NCBI GenBank assembly: GCA_021781415.1
Contig: JAJXWW010000079.1
Location: forward strand, 1-64,000
Source of the DNA: Planctomycetota bacterium
Lineage (GTDB): Bacteria; Planctomycetota; Planctomycetia; Gemmatales; Gemmataceae
Length of the DNA: 64,000 bases
Direction of reading: 5' to 3'
The translations under genes and the position numbers were made by a program. Below the pieces are notes generated by a model. It made no database searches and was not told the origin of the DNA. It worked only from the letters and a program-made list of their open reading frames with translations. Positions within the stretch are counted from its first letter, which is position 1. Every line of letters begins with the position of its first letter. This document shows, one piece after another, positions 45,430-54,872 of this stretch.

Positions 45430-46143
45430 ATGTCGATGCAACTTGCGACGCAAGCATACGGAGCGGTCGCTCAAAAAGAGCGGCGCGACCGGATGATTCT
45501 GGAACATTTGCCGTTGGTGCGCCATCTCGTCGGCAAGCTGCTGGCCGAGTTGCCTCCCGGCGTCGATGAAGAGAACCTCGAATCGGCGGGCATTCTCGGC
45601 CTGGTCGAGGCGGCGAATCATTTCGACCCGGAGCGCGGGGCGCAATTCAAGACGTATGCCTACACGCGGATTCGAGGTGCGATTCTCGACGAGCTCCGTC
45701 GCAATTGTCCCCTGCCTCAACAGATGCTCCAGCGGGTCGCCCAAGTGCGTCGAGCCTACGACGAACTGCCGCCGCCGGTGACGACGGAGGCGCTGGCCGC
45801 CGCCACGGGGCTGAGCGAGGAGGAAGTCGCCGACGCACTGGCCGCGATTCGCATGACGCGCTTGGTGTCGTGGGATCAAAGCGGCGAACCGATCGGTACG
45901 CGGCTCGACGATTCCCAACGGCCCGATCGTTTGGTCGAAAAAGTAGAGCAAAAGCGTCTTCTCGTCGAGGCGCTCGAGGCCCTGGACGAGCGCGAGCGCA
46001 CCATTGTGACGCTGTATTATCTGGAAGATTTACGCCTGAAAGAGATCGGTGAAGTGCTGCGATTGTCGGAATCGCGCGTGTCGCGCGTTCTCAGCGCGGC
46101 GCTGTTTCATTTGGCCGAATATCTGCGAACGCACGGAGGATAG
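45430..46143 (+). CDS. fliA: Flagellar sigma factor FliA (sigma-28)
   Basis: The 237-residue protein has region 2 ('LPLVRHLVGKLLAELPPGVDEENLESAGILGLVEAANHFDPERGAQFKTYAYTRIRGAILDELR'), a region 3 ('QVRRAYDELPPPVTTEALAAATGLSEEEVADAL') and region 4 ('LDERERTIVTLYYLEDLRLKEIGEVLRLSESRVSRVLSAALFHL'), as in FliA/WhiG sigma factors. It follows flhA by 56 bases; flhF and flhG, which often stand between them, are absent. The FlgM-like protein at 25.5 kb could be its anti-sigma factor. Confidence 0.94.
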   Translation: MSMQLATQAYGAVAQKERRDRMILEHLPLVRHLVGKLLAELPPGVDEENLESAGILGLVEAANHFDPERGAQFKTYAYTRIRGAILDELRRNCPLPQQMLQRVAQVRRAYDELPPPVTTEALAAATGLSEEEVADALAAIRMTRLVSWDQSGEPIGTRLDDSQRPDRLVEKVEQKRLLVEALEALDERERTIVTLYYLEDLRLKEIGEVLRLSESRVSRVLSAALFHLAEYLRTHGG

Positions 46144-46145
46144 CC

Positions 46146-46400
46146 ATGCACCCCGAACGGGCATTGCCCGCGCGCGGCGAGTTTCACACCAGTTCGGTGA
46201 TCCATAGTGCTTGTGTGCGCGTGGGAGACGATCCCGCGCGGATCGGCGTCCCCAAGCTGCCCGTCGCCGATGCCCCCGAGCCCTCGAAGCCCGCCTCGGA
46301 GGCGCGCATCGAGATCGTTCGCAGCGGCGAGATCATTCAAGCCATCGACATCTTTTGCGGATGCGGAGAACACATACGCTTGCATTGCCTCTACGCTTGA
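46146..46400 (+). CDS. Small protein after fliA, unknown function
   Basis: The 84-residue product begins two bases after the fliA stop, so it is read from the same message. The middle is Pro/Ala-rich and the C-terminus is 'RIEIVRSGEIIQAIDIFCGCGEHIRLHCLYA', with four Cys and one His that could bind metal (C-G-C-G-E-H ... H-C). I do not recognise a family. Its position suggests a flagellar or FliA-linked role. Confidence 0.7.
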   Translation: MHPERALPARGEFHTSSVIHSACVRVGDDPARIGVPKLPVADAPEPSKPASEARIEIVRSGEIIQAIDIFCGCGEHIRLHCLYA

Positions 46401-46436
46401 AGCGTGGAGGTGTAAAAAACAGTATGGAGATCGATC

Positions 46437-47060
46437 ATGGTGTCTCGATGTCATCGCAGCTTTCTGACGGCACTGGGGCTATCGGGGCTTCTGCTTTCCA
46501 GCGGATGTTTTAACATCCCCAGCATGATGGGTACGTCCGCGCCGTCGGGCCAGCCGTCCCAACCCGGTGGGCCGAGCGCTGCGGCGCGTCCCGACGGCGG
46601 GTTCGGCCCGGTCGGTCGTGGCGGGCCGGTCCCCAATGGTGTGGGAGGCAGCCCGCCCGGTCCGGTCAATCTCGCCGGTTATAGCGCCTTGGCCGAGTAT
46701 CAGGCCGCCGATATGTCTCAAAAAATTGCCGAACTACAGGACGAGAACAAATCCCTCGCCGCGCGGATGCAGGGCTTGCAAAGCCTGCTCGAAGAGCGCG
46801 AACGGGCCGTGCTGTCGTCCCGCGGTGAAGTGCAAGCGGCCTCGCAGGAAGTGGCGCGGGCCCGGCAAGAGATTGCCCGCTGTCGAACCGAAATCGCCGG
46901 CTTGCGCGAACACGCCCGCTCCGCCGACAAGGAGAATCAAGCCAGCATGCAAGCGCTCGTCAATGTGTTGGAGTCGATGGTGGAACACTCCGCGCCCGCG
47001 CCGACTGCCGCCCCTGCGAAGCAAAAAGAAACGGCGAAAACGGGACAAGACAAGCACTGA
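46437..47060 (+). CDS. Coiled-coil lipoprotein
   Basis: The 207-residue product has a signal peptide ending in a lipobox (L-L-S-S-G-C, Cys near residue 24). A Gly/Pro/Ser-rich linker follows to about residue 75. Residues 85-180 are a charged coiled coil ('ADMSQKIAELQDENKSLAARMQGLQSLLEERER'). The end is Ala/Lys-rich. It is the last gene of the flagellar run and may be an envelope protein of the motor or unrelated. No family recognised. Confidence 0.78.
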   Translation: MVSRCHRSFLTALGLSGLLLSSGCFNIPSMMGTSAPSGQPSQPGGPSAAARPDGGFGPVGRGGPVPNGVGGSPPGPVNLAGYSALAEYQAADMSQKIAELQDENKSLAARMQGLQSLLEERERAVLSSRGEVQAASQEVARARQEIARCRTEIAGLREHARSADKENQASMQALVNVLESMVEHSAPAPTAAPAKQKETAKTGQDKH

Positions 47061-47062
47061 GT

Positions 47063-47833
47063 TCAGGCGGCGCGGCCGGGACGAGTTAGGTCGTCGAGCG
47101 GCACGTCGCTGCCCCATAGAGCGCGGAAAGTGCAGAGCCAGAGGATATAACAATAAAGCAACTGAACGCCCAGGAACAACAGATGCACGATAAAGCGGGG
47201 GTCGTAACGATTGCCCAGCACGAGGATCCCCCAGACGGCGGCCGTGAAGCTCAACGCCATGTTGATGGCGAGAGAGAGAAGTAAAGCCGCCGTCTTGCCG
47301 CGGGAGCCGAACAGAGCCTCACCGATTTCGACGGCGACGCGCCCGCCATCGAGCGGCCACAATGGGAGTACGTTGAGCAAAGCCCAGTAGGCGTTAATCC
47401 ACATCAGCACCATGAGAACGGGGCCGAGCGACTCGCGCCAGTGCGGAGCCAGAGGCATCTCGGTTACTCCCCACAAGATGCCGAGAAACGCCAGGTTTGC
47501 CGGCGAACCCGAGAGCAGAATGACCACACGCTGCCACCGTTTGACGTGGTCCAAGCCGAGGACGTGGCCGCCGAGTCCCGACAGAACGGTGCGTATCGGC
47601 ACTCCCAACAGTCGAGCGGTGAGAACGTGCCCGGCTTCATGGATCAGAAAGGATAGGACGACGGCAAAGAGCCACGTTCCAAACATTGAGACGCCGCCGG
47701 CTTCCGGATCGCGATAGAAGACGATGCCGACCAGGACGCTGGAAGCCCAGAAGATGGGACGGATTCGGATTTCCGCTCCCCAGAGCCGCGCGCGTAGATC
47801 CCAACGGCTCGATGGGGGTTCGGGTAGAAACAT
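47063..47833 (-). CDS. Site-2 protease family (M50) membrane metalloprotease
   Basis: I start at ATG 47833 since AAGG is nine bases upstream; ATG 47842 lies too close to it. The 256-residue protein has about six membrane segments, the zinc motif H-E-A-G-H in 'LSFLIHEAGHVLTARLLGVPIR', and the third ligand region 'NVLPLWPLDGGRVAVEIGEAL' (L-D-G). This marks an S2P/M50 intramembrane protease. The target is unknown. Membrane-linked ECF systems in the window could be substrates but there is no direct evidence. Confidence 0.88.
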   Translation of the reverse strand: MFLPEPPSSRWDLRARLWGAEIRIRPIFWASSVLVGIVFYRDPEAGGVSMFGTWLFAVVLSFLIHEAGHVLTARLLGVPIRTVLSGLGGHVLGLDHVKRWQRVVILLSGSPANLAFLGILWGVTEMPLAPHWRESLGPVLMVLMWINAYWALLNVLPLWPLDGGRVAVEIGEALFGSRGKTAALLLSLAINMALSFTAAVWGILVLGNRYDPRFIVHLLFLGVQLLYCYILWLCTFRALWGSDVPLDDLTRPGRAA

Positions 47834-47943
47834 GGGGTTCATCCTTGGAATTGGCTGGAAATCATCGGCGGTTCGCGGAGCAACGAAGTCCGTCGAGAGA
47901 TAGGCCGAATGGAAGCACCGGAAAGCCGTGCATCGACGACATC

Positions 47944-47977
47944 GCCCTCTCTCCAGCGGGTCTGCGGGAGAGAGGGC
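47944..47977 (-). terminator. Hairpin after the HlyD-type gene
   Basis: GCCCTCTCTCC (47944-47954) pairs exactly with GGAGAGAGGGC (47967-47977). It lies ten bases beyond the stop of the HlyD-type gene on the minus strand and before the M50 gene. There is no marked T run. Confidence 0.5.
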
Positions 47978-47987
47978 AACGGCGAGA

Positions 47988-49562
47988 TCACTTCTTTTCG
48001 TTCTTATCCGCACCAGAGGTCAAAGACTTCCAATCTTCGACCAACTTGGCATCGACGGCTTGACCTTCCGTCAACTCGCCTTGATTGCTGACGATAACTT
48101 CTTCCTTGCCAGTCAGATCGCCTAGGCTGACGCCATCGTCGGTGAGCAACTCGATCTTGGCGAGTTTGCCGTCGTCGATGTTCACTTGGACCGGCTGCAA
48201 ATGCGCTTTCTTGTCCTTGATGAGGTAGATGTAGGTAAAGCCGCCTTTGACGACGATTGCCGAGCTGGGGAGCATGAACACGTCGTCGAATTTCCTCAAC
48301 ACCAAGGTCATTTTGCCGAACATGCCGGGCAGCAGACGCATCTGGCGTCCCGGTTCCAATTTGCCTTTCACGTCCGGAACGACCGGCAGACCGTTGTTGG
48401 GATCGTCGGGCATACCCCTTTTGAGTCCCATCATAAATTTCTTACGAGACGCTTCATCTTTCATCTTCTCGGCAAACTTCTTCGCATCGCGATTCCAGAG
48501 ATCGACTTCCACCAACATGGTGCGATCCTTTTCGGGATTGATCAACGATTCGGGATAGCGCGTGACCTTGCCGTGGATCTTGATGCCCGGCATGGTGGGC
48601 GTCTCAAAGACCGCCTCCGTATTAGGCGTAATGTAGGAGGAATACACATCCGGGACGCGAACGACCACGGTGACGATGTCGTTGCGTTGAATGACCAGAA
48701 GAGCCGTGGCATGGCCGTCCCCCGCGTTTTGGACGAAGAATCCGGGATCGACATTGCGGCGTGAGATTTGACCGTCGAAGGGCGCGATGATCCGGGCGTA
48801 TTCGAGCATGGCTTTAGCGAATTCAACTTCGGCATTCGCGACGCCCACATTGGCCTTGGCTTCGTCGAGATCCGCGTTGGCCTGAACGACGCGTGCCTTG
48901 TAGGCATCCAACTCGGAAATGGCGTATGCCAAGTTGGCTTTGGTGGAGATTTCGTTATCCTTGGCCGACTCATTGCGATCCATCTGCTCGTCCACCAAGC
49001 GTTCATCGATGGCTTTCACCTTCACCAACTCTTGATAGCGCACCAATTGCTTGTCGCGGAATTCTCTGTAAGCTACCGCACTTTGATAGCGGGCCTTGGC
49101 GGCATCGATTTTCGCGGCCGCGGCAACGACATCGGCTTCGGCCGTTTTGACCGCCGCACCCTTTTGATCGACTTGAGCCTTGGCCCGGACCAAGTCGGCT
49201 TGGCGTCGCTTCTCGCTCGCCACCAGATCGGGCACGTCCACCAACGCCAATTGTTCCGATTCCTTGACCTTCGCGCCAACATCAAAAGGAATTTCCTTCA
49301 CACGGCCCGTGACTTTGGTCTCCAGGCTGGCTTCGTAGTAGGCACGCACATCGGCGGGGCGGGTTACGGTGACGAGGAACGTTTTATCGTAATGGGGACG
49401 CACCATATTGACGGAAATGATGGCCTCTTCCGGCTCGGTCTCGTGGGGTTTGTGCCCAAAACCGCCCATGAAGTAGAACGCACCGCCACCGATAAGGGCG
49501 GCGCACACAACGAGCGTCAAACCCATGCGCAGGACGCCGCCTGCCGTTAATGTCGACTTCAT
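47988..49562 (-). CDS. HlyD/RND-type efflux adaptor protein
   Basis: The 524-residue product has an N-terminal membrane segment (LRMGLTLVVCAALIGGGAFYFMGGF), a split lipoyl/barrel-sandwich domain ('VRAYYEASLETKVTGRVKEIPFDVGAKVKESEQLALVDVPDL' and 'VEFAKAMLEYARIIAPFDGQISRRNVDPGFFVQNA'), a very long coiled-coil hairpin between them, and a beta-barrel with 'IVTVVVRVPDVYSSYITP' and 'LEPGRQMRLLPGMFGKMTLVL'. Such adaptors link an inner-membrane pump to an outer-membrane channel. No pump gene is beside it in the window. GAGGAGAGAG lies upstream of the start. Confidence 0.9.
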   Translation of the reverse strand: MKSTLTAGGVLRMGLTLVVCAALIGGGAFYFMGGFGHKPHETEPEEAIISVNMVRPHYDKTFLVTVTRPADVRAYYEASLETKVTGRVKEIPFDVGAKVKESEQLALVDVPDLVASEKRRQADLVRAKAQVDQKGAAVKTAEADVVAAAAKIDAAKARYQSAVAYREFRDKQLVRYQELVKVKAIDERLVDEQMDRNESAKDNEISTKANLAYAISELDAYKARVVQANADLDEAKANVGVANAEVEFAKAMLEYARIIAPFDGQISRRNVDPGFFVQNAGDGHATALLVIQRNDIVTVVVRVPDVYSSYITPNTEAVFETPTMPGIKIHGKVTRYPESLINPEKDRTMLVEVDLWNRDAKKFAEKMKDEASRKKFMMGLKRGMPDDPNNGLPVVPDVKGKLEPGRQMRLLPGMFGKMTLVLRKFDDVFMLPSSAIVVKGGFTYIYLIKDKKAHLQPVQVNIDDGKLAKIELLTDDGVSLGDLTGKEEVIVSNQGELTEGQAVDAKLVEDWKSLTSGADKNEKK

Positions 49563-50450
49563 TATTAGGTTCTCTCTCCTCGTTTACGGTCGCACCTCTC
49601 GTCGACGAGAGACCGACCCTTGCTACGGAATCCGCCGTTCTAATACTTTTTTCTGGCGCGAAGACAGCAGCCGAGCCGCCGACTCGCCTCCAGAGATTCT
49701 CGAACTCAAAAAGTCGATCGACGGTTTGCAAATCGAACGAACTGTCCGACGAGGCGAGTCATCGGCGTTCTCATTAGAGTAGTCGATTCGGGCGGAGAAC
49801 GGAAGGGGGCAATCCCCAAGGCAGAAAAACTTCGCATCGCCGGCGAAACAGATACTCCAAGGCAAGCCAACATTCCTCACCCTTGCGTCTCCGTTGAATC
49901 CGCTACACGCCAACCGACTCGCATCGGGATCAAGTGTCCGGTTCGAGCGGGTTGCATCCGGCTGCTCGTACCGTGTCCACACACCTGTCTAGTGTATTCT
50001 ACGATGCTTTCTTACTTCACGCTATGGGGTTTGGGATTACATTTCCGTTATGGAACTTCGGCAATTTTTTCTTCCCGCTCGGCGGAGTCGGAGCGTGTAA
50101 CTCCCGATTCTGTCATTGGTTGAGTCTTATGAAGAAACGCTCTTTTCAGAATCGACGCTTGTGGAGTAAGATTCGTCCCGTTGGAACGAGTCGTCGGACT
50201 CGAAGCCAACGAATGGATTCGGGACGCGGACGCAACGGAACCGTCCGCGTTGGGCCAGGACGGCCAACGGAGAAGAGTTAGCAGGACGGAACGCCCGCGC
50301 TCCGTCCACCCATCAACGTACACCCTTCGAGCGCCTCCGTCCGAAACGGATCGCTGCCAGTTCGTGCCCGCGATAGGCCGAGAAAGCCCGCGGACATCGA
50401 GCGCGCACAAACGATCCGAGAACGATCCTTAACTAACGGAATGGAACAAG
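49563..50450. other. Long intergenic region
   Basis: About 890 bases between the divergent adaptor and PseG-like genes. Only short frames without ribosome sites were seen. An exact 8-bp stem, CGCGGACG/CGTCCGCG with a nine-base loop, occurs at about 50225-50249. The promoters of both genes should lie here. Confidence 0.4.
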
Positions 50451-51524
50451 ATGACTCGCGCTCCCATTCTTTTTCGCGTCGATGCCGCGCCGCGCCTCGG
50501 CTGGGAACACTTGTCGCGCTGCCAGACCTTGGCGGCGGCGATTCAGCGGCGGCGCAGGCCGGCCTATTTCCTGTCCCAACTCGAACCCGGCTCGCTTGGC
50601 TTGACCCTCAAGCGCGGCGGAAACGATTGGCTCGAAGCGTGCAATCCCGCCGGTTGCCCCGACGACCTCGAAGAGACCGTTCAAGAGATTCGCCGCTTGC
50701 GCCCCGCCGCCGTCGTCGTCGACTCGCCGGACATTAAGGAAGACTATCTCGCCGTTCTCCGCGACACCGGCGTTCTCGTGATCGCGCTGGACAGCGTGGC
50801 CCATACTGTATTTCCCTCCGGATTAGTAGTCAATCCGCTCTTGGCACCCGGAAAGGAAGCCTACGAGTTCGGACGGGGCACACAACTCCTTTTGGGATCG
50901 CGCTACGCCTTGGTGCGCTCCGAGATTCGCCGTCAACGACCGACTCGCTCCCAAGAACCGGCGCAACCCTTCCGCGCTCTCGTCGCCCTCGGCGACGACG
51001 ATCCCCACAATCAATCCGGCGAATTGGCCAAACGCTTGCTCAATTGTCCCAAGGTGGGGCGCGTGGACGTACTCGTTCGTCCCTATCATCCCGACCTGGC
51101 CAATCTGCAAGCCTTGGCCGAGACTTGTCCGGATCGCTTGGAGATCGTTCACGAAACCGGAGAGACGCCGTTTCGCATCGCCCGCAGCCATTTCGCCGTC
51201 ACCGGCGGCAACGCCTGGTCTCTGGAATTGGCTTGCGTCGGCATCCCGCAGATCGTCATCGTGCAATCGGAAACGCATTGGCCGACGGCGCAACGCCTGG
51301 AGGAAGAAGGGGCGGCCACCTGTCTGGGTTGGCAGGCCAATGTCTCGGCCCAAACCCTTCGCCAAGCGGTCGCCGATCTGCTCGCCGATCCCCAAGAACG
51401 GCAAGCGATGGCACGTTGCGGCCGACAATTGATCGACGGACGCGGACCCGACCGCCTCGTCACCGCCCTCGAAGTCATGCTGCATCCGTCGCGGCAGATC
51501 CATCAAGTCGCTCTCGCCGCGTGA
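50451..51524 (+). CDS. PseG-like UDP-sugar hydrolase (GT-B fold)
   Basis: The 357-residue protein begins 'ILFRVDAAPRLGWEHLSRCQTLAAAIQRR', the PseG opening (R-x-D-x-x-x-x-x-G-x-G-H-x-x-R) with Trp-Glu in place of the usual Gly-His. It continues 'VVVDSPDIKEDYLAVLRDTGVLVIALDS', 'GLVVNPLLAP', 'LLGSRYALVRSEI', and 'SHFAVTGGNAWSLELACVGIPQIVI'. PseG removes UDP from an altrose derivative in pseudaminic acid synthesis for flagellin or surface glycans. Other pse genes are not visible, and the change at the Gly-His motif makes the exact reaction uncertain. Confidence 0.75.
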   Translation: MTRAPILFRVDAAPRLGWEHLSRCQTLAAAIQRRRRPAYFLSQLEPGSLGLTLKRGGNDWLEACNPAGCPDDLEETVQEIRRLRPAAVVVDSPDIKEDYLAVLRDTGVLVIALDSVAHTVFPSGLVVNPLLAPGKEAYEFGRGTQLLLGSRYALVRSEIRRQRPTRSQEPAQPFRALVALGDDDPHNQSGELAKRLLNCPKVGRVDVLVRPYHPDLANLQALAETCPDRLEIVHETGETPFRIARSHFAVTGGNAWSLELACVGIPQIVIVQSETHWPTAQRLEEEGAATCLGWQANVSAQTLRQAVADLLADPQERQAMARCGRQLIDGRGPDRLVTALEVMLHPSRQIHQVALAA

Positions 51525-51546
51525 TGATCTGGACGGAGAGTAGAGG

Positions 51547-51604
51547 AGAAGGGGAGACAAGAGGAAAGAGAGCCGCTATGCTCTCCTTGTCACCCCTTCT
51601 CTTC
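51547..51604. terminator. Imperfect hairpin between the PseG-like gene and polX
   Basis: GAGAAGGGG-AGACAAG near 51546-51561 pairs with CTTGTC-CCCCTTCTC-like bases near 51586-51602, with one or two mismatches. It lies in the 100-base gap and could end transcription. Confidence 0.4.
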
Positions 51605-51632
51605 GTCTTCTTCCACCGGTGAGATGCGTCGC

Positions 51633-53375
51633 ATGGACAAACAAAAAGTCGCCGCCATTCTCGATGAAATCGGCACGCTCTTGGAATTGCAGGGCGAAAG
51701 CTCGTTTCGCTGCAATGCCTATCACAACGGCGCGCAGGCCATCGAACAACTCGAAGAAGATCTGGCCACCGTCGTCCGCGAGGGACGACTCGCCGATGTG
51801 CCGCGCATCGGCGACACGCTGCGCGAAAAAATCACCGTACTCGTCACGACGGGCCATCTCCCCTACTATGAGGAGCTGCGCAAGAAGACGCCGCCCGGAT
51901 TGCTCGACATGCTCCGCATTCAAGGCATGGGACCGAAGCGCGTCAAACTGTTGCACGATAAACTGGGCATCGACTCGCTCGACAAATTGGAACGAGCCTG
52001 TCTCGACGGCGAAGTGGCGAAGATTAAAGGACTCGGCGAGAAAACGCAACAAAAGATCGTCGAAGGCATCCATTTCCTGCGCCAGATGGGTTCGCGCGTC
52101 CGCGTCGATCTCGCGCTAGCTCTGGCCGATCGTCTCCGCGAAGGTCTCGCCCAAGCGCCCGGCATCCATCGCATGGAGTTGTGCGGCAGTTTACGGCGGC
52201 GGCGAGAGACGATCAAGGACATCGACATTCTCATCGCCTCCGACGATCCCGCGCCGATCATGGACCGATTCGTGGCCTTGCCCGGCGTGGTTCAGGTCAT
52301 CGGGCACGGCGACACGAAGTCGAGCATCGTGGTCGAAGGCGAAGGCCGCACCCTGATGAACGCCGACTTGCGCATCGTCAACGACGCGCAGTTTCCGTTC
52401 GCGCTGAACTATTTCACCGGCAGCAAGGAACACAACATCGCCATGCGCGTGCGGGCGCAGGAGTACGGCCTGAAGCTGAACGAGTACGAACTGTCCGGCC
52501 CCCATCGACACATCGCCGCCCGCGACGAGGCCGACATTTACAAGGCGCTCGATCTCGCTTACATTCCGCCCGAACTGCGCGAAGACACCGGCGAGATGGA
52601 GGCCGCCGCTTCCGGTCGCCTACCCCATCTGCTCGAAATCGGCGACATCAAGGGCGTCTTTCACTGCCACACCACCTACAGCGATGGCGCGAACAGCGCC
52701 GAGGAAATGGCCCTCGCGGCCAAGGCGTTGGGGCTGAAATATCTCGGATTGGCCGATCATTCGCAGTCGTTGACCGTGGCCAACGGCCTTAGCCCGCAGC
52801 GCGTCCGACAGCAGCAGGCCGAGATCGACCGCGTTAATGCGACATTAAAGGGATTCACGATCTTCAAAGGCATTGAATGCGACATCCTGCCCGACGGACA
52901 ACTCGACTACCCCGACGACGTATTGGCGACGTTCGATTACCTCGTGGCCAGCGTACACAGCCATTTCAACCAATCGCGCGAAGAGATGACGGCGCGGATC
53001 GTCCGTGCGATCCGCAATCCCCACGTCACCATGCTCGGCCACGCCACTGGCCGGCTGCTCCTCAAACGCGATGCCTACCCGGTCGATCTCGAAGCCGTGT
53101 TGCAAGCGGCGGCGGAGACGGGAACGATGGTGGAAATCAACGCCCATCCCGCCCGCCTCGATCTCGATTGGGTTCACTGCAAACGAGCCAAGGCACTCGG
53201 CGTGAAACTCGTCGTCAATCCCGATGCCCATGCCGCCGACGATATTGCACTGTATCGCTACGGCGTGGATGTGGCGCGACGCGGCTGGCTGGAACGCGGC
53301 GACGTATTCAACACGAAGACGCTCGCGGAGACGACCCAAGCACTGGCCGCGCGCAGATCGGCCTCTCGATCTTAG
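51633..53375 (+). CDS. polX: DNA polymerase/3'-5' exonuclease PolX
   Basis: ATG 51633 is ten bases from GGTGAG; ATG 51624 is too near it. The 580-residue product has the PolX layout: an N-terminal 8-kDa-like domain with helix-hairpin-helix elements ('IQGMGPKRVKLLHDKLGI', 'IKGLGEKTQQKI'), the family X palm with 'LCGSLRRRRETIKDIDILIAS' supplying two catalytic Asp, and a C-terminal PHP phosphoesterase domain with 'FHCHTTYSDGANSAEEMA', 'KYLGLADHSQS' and 'VVNPDAHAADDIALYRYGV'. It fills short gaps in DNA repair and its PHP domain has exonuclease activity. Confidence 0.96.
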   Translation: MDKQKVAAILDEIGTLLELQGESSFRCNAYHNGAQAIEQLEEDLATVVREGRLADVPRIGDTLREKITVLVTTGHLPYYEELRKKTPPGLLDMLRIQGMGPKRVKLLHDKLGIDSLDKLERACLDGEVAKIKGLGEKTQQKIVEGIHFLRQMGSRVRVDLALALADRLREGLAQAPGIHRMELCGSLRRRRETIKDIDILIASDDPAPIMDRFVALPGVVQVIGHGDTKSSIVVEGEGRTLMNADLRIVNDAQFPFALNYFTGSKEHNIAMRVRAQEYGLKLNEYELSGPHRHIAARDEADIYKALDLAYIPPELREDTGEMEAAASGRLPHLLEIGDIKGVFHCHTTYSDGANSAEEMALAAKALGLKYLGLADHSQSLTVANGLSPQRVRQQQAEIDRVNATLKGFTIFKGIECDILPDGQLDYPDDVLATFDYLVASVHSHFNQSREEMTARIVRAIRNPHVTMLGHATGRLLLKRDAYPVDLEAVLQAAAETGTMVEINAHPARLDLDWVHCKRAKALGVKLVVNPDAHAADDIALYRYGVDVARRGWLERGDVFNTKTLAETTQALAARRSASRS

Positions 53376-53873
53376 CGGTTATCCGCAAATCCTCCGCTCC
53401 CCCTGTAGTCAGAGCGCGTGCAAACGAATCACCCATGGATTGCCCTCGTCTTTGCGGATTCGCCATTGTCTCTCATCGCATCGATAGTACGATGGAGAGT
53501 AGGGATGGCAACAGTCTTCAACGTCGGTGGGGTCGCGTCGGCCATTCCGGCTACGACGGGTAGGCGTTAATCGGTCATTTGGGGGGTTGTACAACGCATC
53601 TTCGAGGGATTTGAGATTTTGAGTAATCTATTCTGAATCATTTGCGCCTGTAGCTCAACTGGACACAGCGGTCTTCGGATTCAAGATATAGCAAATATCC
53701 TCAAAAAATACGCAGGTTTTCGATGTTTCCACCTCTAGAAGCCCCCACTCACCCTCTTGAACGGTTGTTGATCGGCCAATAGCGATAGACGTTTTTTTCC
53801 TTGACATCAGAGAGGCGAACGAGTGACATAGTAGTGACAGAATGCATTCGCCTAGTGAATCCTGGAGACGCCT
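53376..53873. other. Intergenic region with a tRNA half-copy
   Basis: About 500 bases. The left part shows no gene; the right part holds the tRNA-Arg half-copy at 53636-53679 and then the upstream region of the PEP-CTERM gene. Base composition becomes richer in A and T than in the preceding genes. Confidence 0.5.
53636..53679 (+). pseudogene. Truncated copy of the 5' half of tRNA-Arg with its upstream flank
   Basis: The sequence AATCATTTGCGCCTGTAGCT and the following CAACTGGA...AGCGGTCTTCGGA repeat 57733-57779, the start of the intact tRNA-Arg and eight bases before it. There is one base change in the acceptor arm, changes in the D arm and a three-base gap. The copy ends after the anticodon loop, so no functional tRNA can form. 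It marks the left side of the segment 53680-57740. Confidence 0.85.
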
Positions 53874-54869
53874 ATGATCCGGTATACGTCAGAAGTCCTA
53901 TTCCTACTCGCTCTTTCTTTTTCACTATTACCGTCTCAGGCACGGGCTGGCTTTCTCTATGTCGATCCGTCGGGAGTGACTCCGGGGGGACAAACCGCAT
54001 ACACAACGATTCAGGCAGCAGTAAACGCTGCGCCGGCGAATAGTACGATCATTGTCGATCCCGGCAACTACACGGAAAACGTCACCATCAATCAGCAAGG
54101 AATCATCCTTGATGGAGCGCAGTCGGGCATTAATCCTGTACCTGGAAGGTCAGGGGCGGAATCTGTTCTCAACGGTACCATTACCGTTACAGCGGCGAAC
54201 GTAACGGTCGATGGATTCACCGTCAACAACAACTCGCAATATGGAACGTCGCCCATTAATCTTAATGCCCAAGCAGACATTGCTACAGTGGCCGTGAACA
54301 GCGTTATTCAGAACAACATCGTTTTTAATACGACGCTCATCGCTACCGGCAACAACCCCATTGATATTCTGATCGGGCCGATAACCACAGGAAATCCGAA
54401 CATTACGCCGCTGCCGTTGAATGGCCTCGTGCAAAATAACGTGGTGCAGGGGAACAATGGGAACATCGGCATCGACCACACAACGGGCACCACGGTCCAG
54501 GGCAATCTTGTCAATGCGTCCGCCAACCAGTTTGGAACTGCCATCGACATTTACTACTCGGACAACAACTCGATCCTCAACAATGAAATCAACAATGCCC
54601 CGGCCTCAACTTCTCCGTGGTACTTTTCCGCCATCAAACTGCGCGGAGCGCAAGGGAATCTGGTCGAGTCCAACTACGGCTACTTGGACGGCCAGCCTCC
54701 CATTCAAGAGTTGGAAGGATCCAGCAACAACACCATTCTCAACAACGATCTCAGCCCGTTCGCTGCTCCCGTGCCGGAACCCGCAAGCGCGGTGTTGTTG
54801 TTGACGGCAATGGTGCCTTTTTTTGCAATAACTACTAGATCGGGCTGGCACAAGCGAAGGGGGAGATAG
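53874..54869 (+). CDS. PEP-CTERM protein with parallel beta-helix
   Basis: The 331-residue product has a signal peptide (to about residue 25), a 'YTTIQAAVNAAPANSTIIVDPGNYTENVTINQQGIILDG' opening typical of right-handed beta-helix proteins, and many Asn-rich turns ('NNSILNNEINN', 'SSNNTILNNDLS'). The C-terminus is a PEP-CTERM sorting signal: V-P-E-P-A-S, a hydrophobic segment (AVLLLTAMVPFFAITT) and a basic end (HKRRGR). It should be processed by an exosortase and delivered to the envelope. Its Asn-rich, more A/T-rich codon use differs from neighbours. Confidence 0.88.
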   Translation: MIRYTSEVLFLLALSFSLLPSQARAGFLYVDPSGVTPGGQTAYTTIQAAVNAAPANSTIIVDPGNYTENVTINQQGIILDGAQSGINPVPGRSGAESVLNGTITVTAANVTVDGFTVNNNSQYGTSPINLNAQADIATVAVNSVIQNNIVFNTTLIATGNNPIDILIGPITTGNPNITPLPLNGLVQNNVVQGNNGNIGIDHTTGTTVQGNLVNASANQFGTAIDIYYSDNNSILNNEINNAPASTSPWYFSAIKLRGAQGNLVESNYGYLDGQPPIQELEGSSNNTILNNDLSPFAAPVPEPASAVLLLTAMVPFFAITTRSGWHKRRGR

Positions 54870-54872
54870 CCC

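Noticed and set aside
53376-53640. Gene between polX and the tRNA half-copy
   Set aside because: Only short frames without ribosome sites were present.
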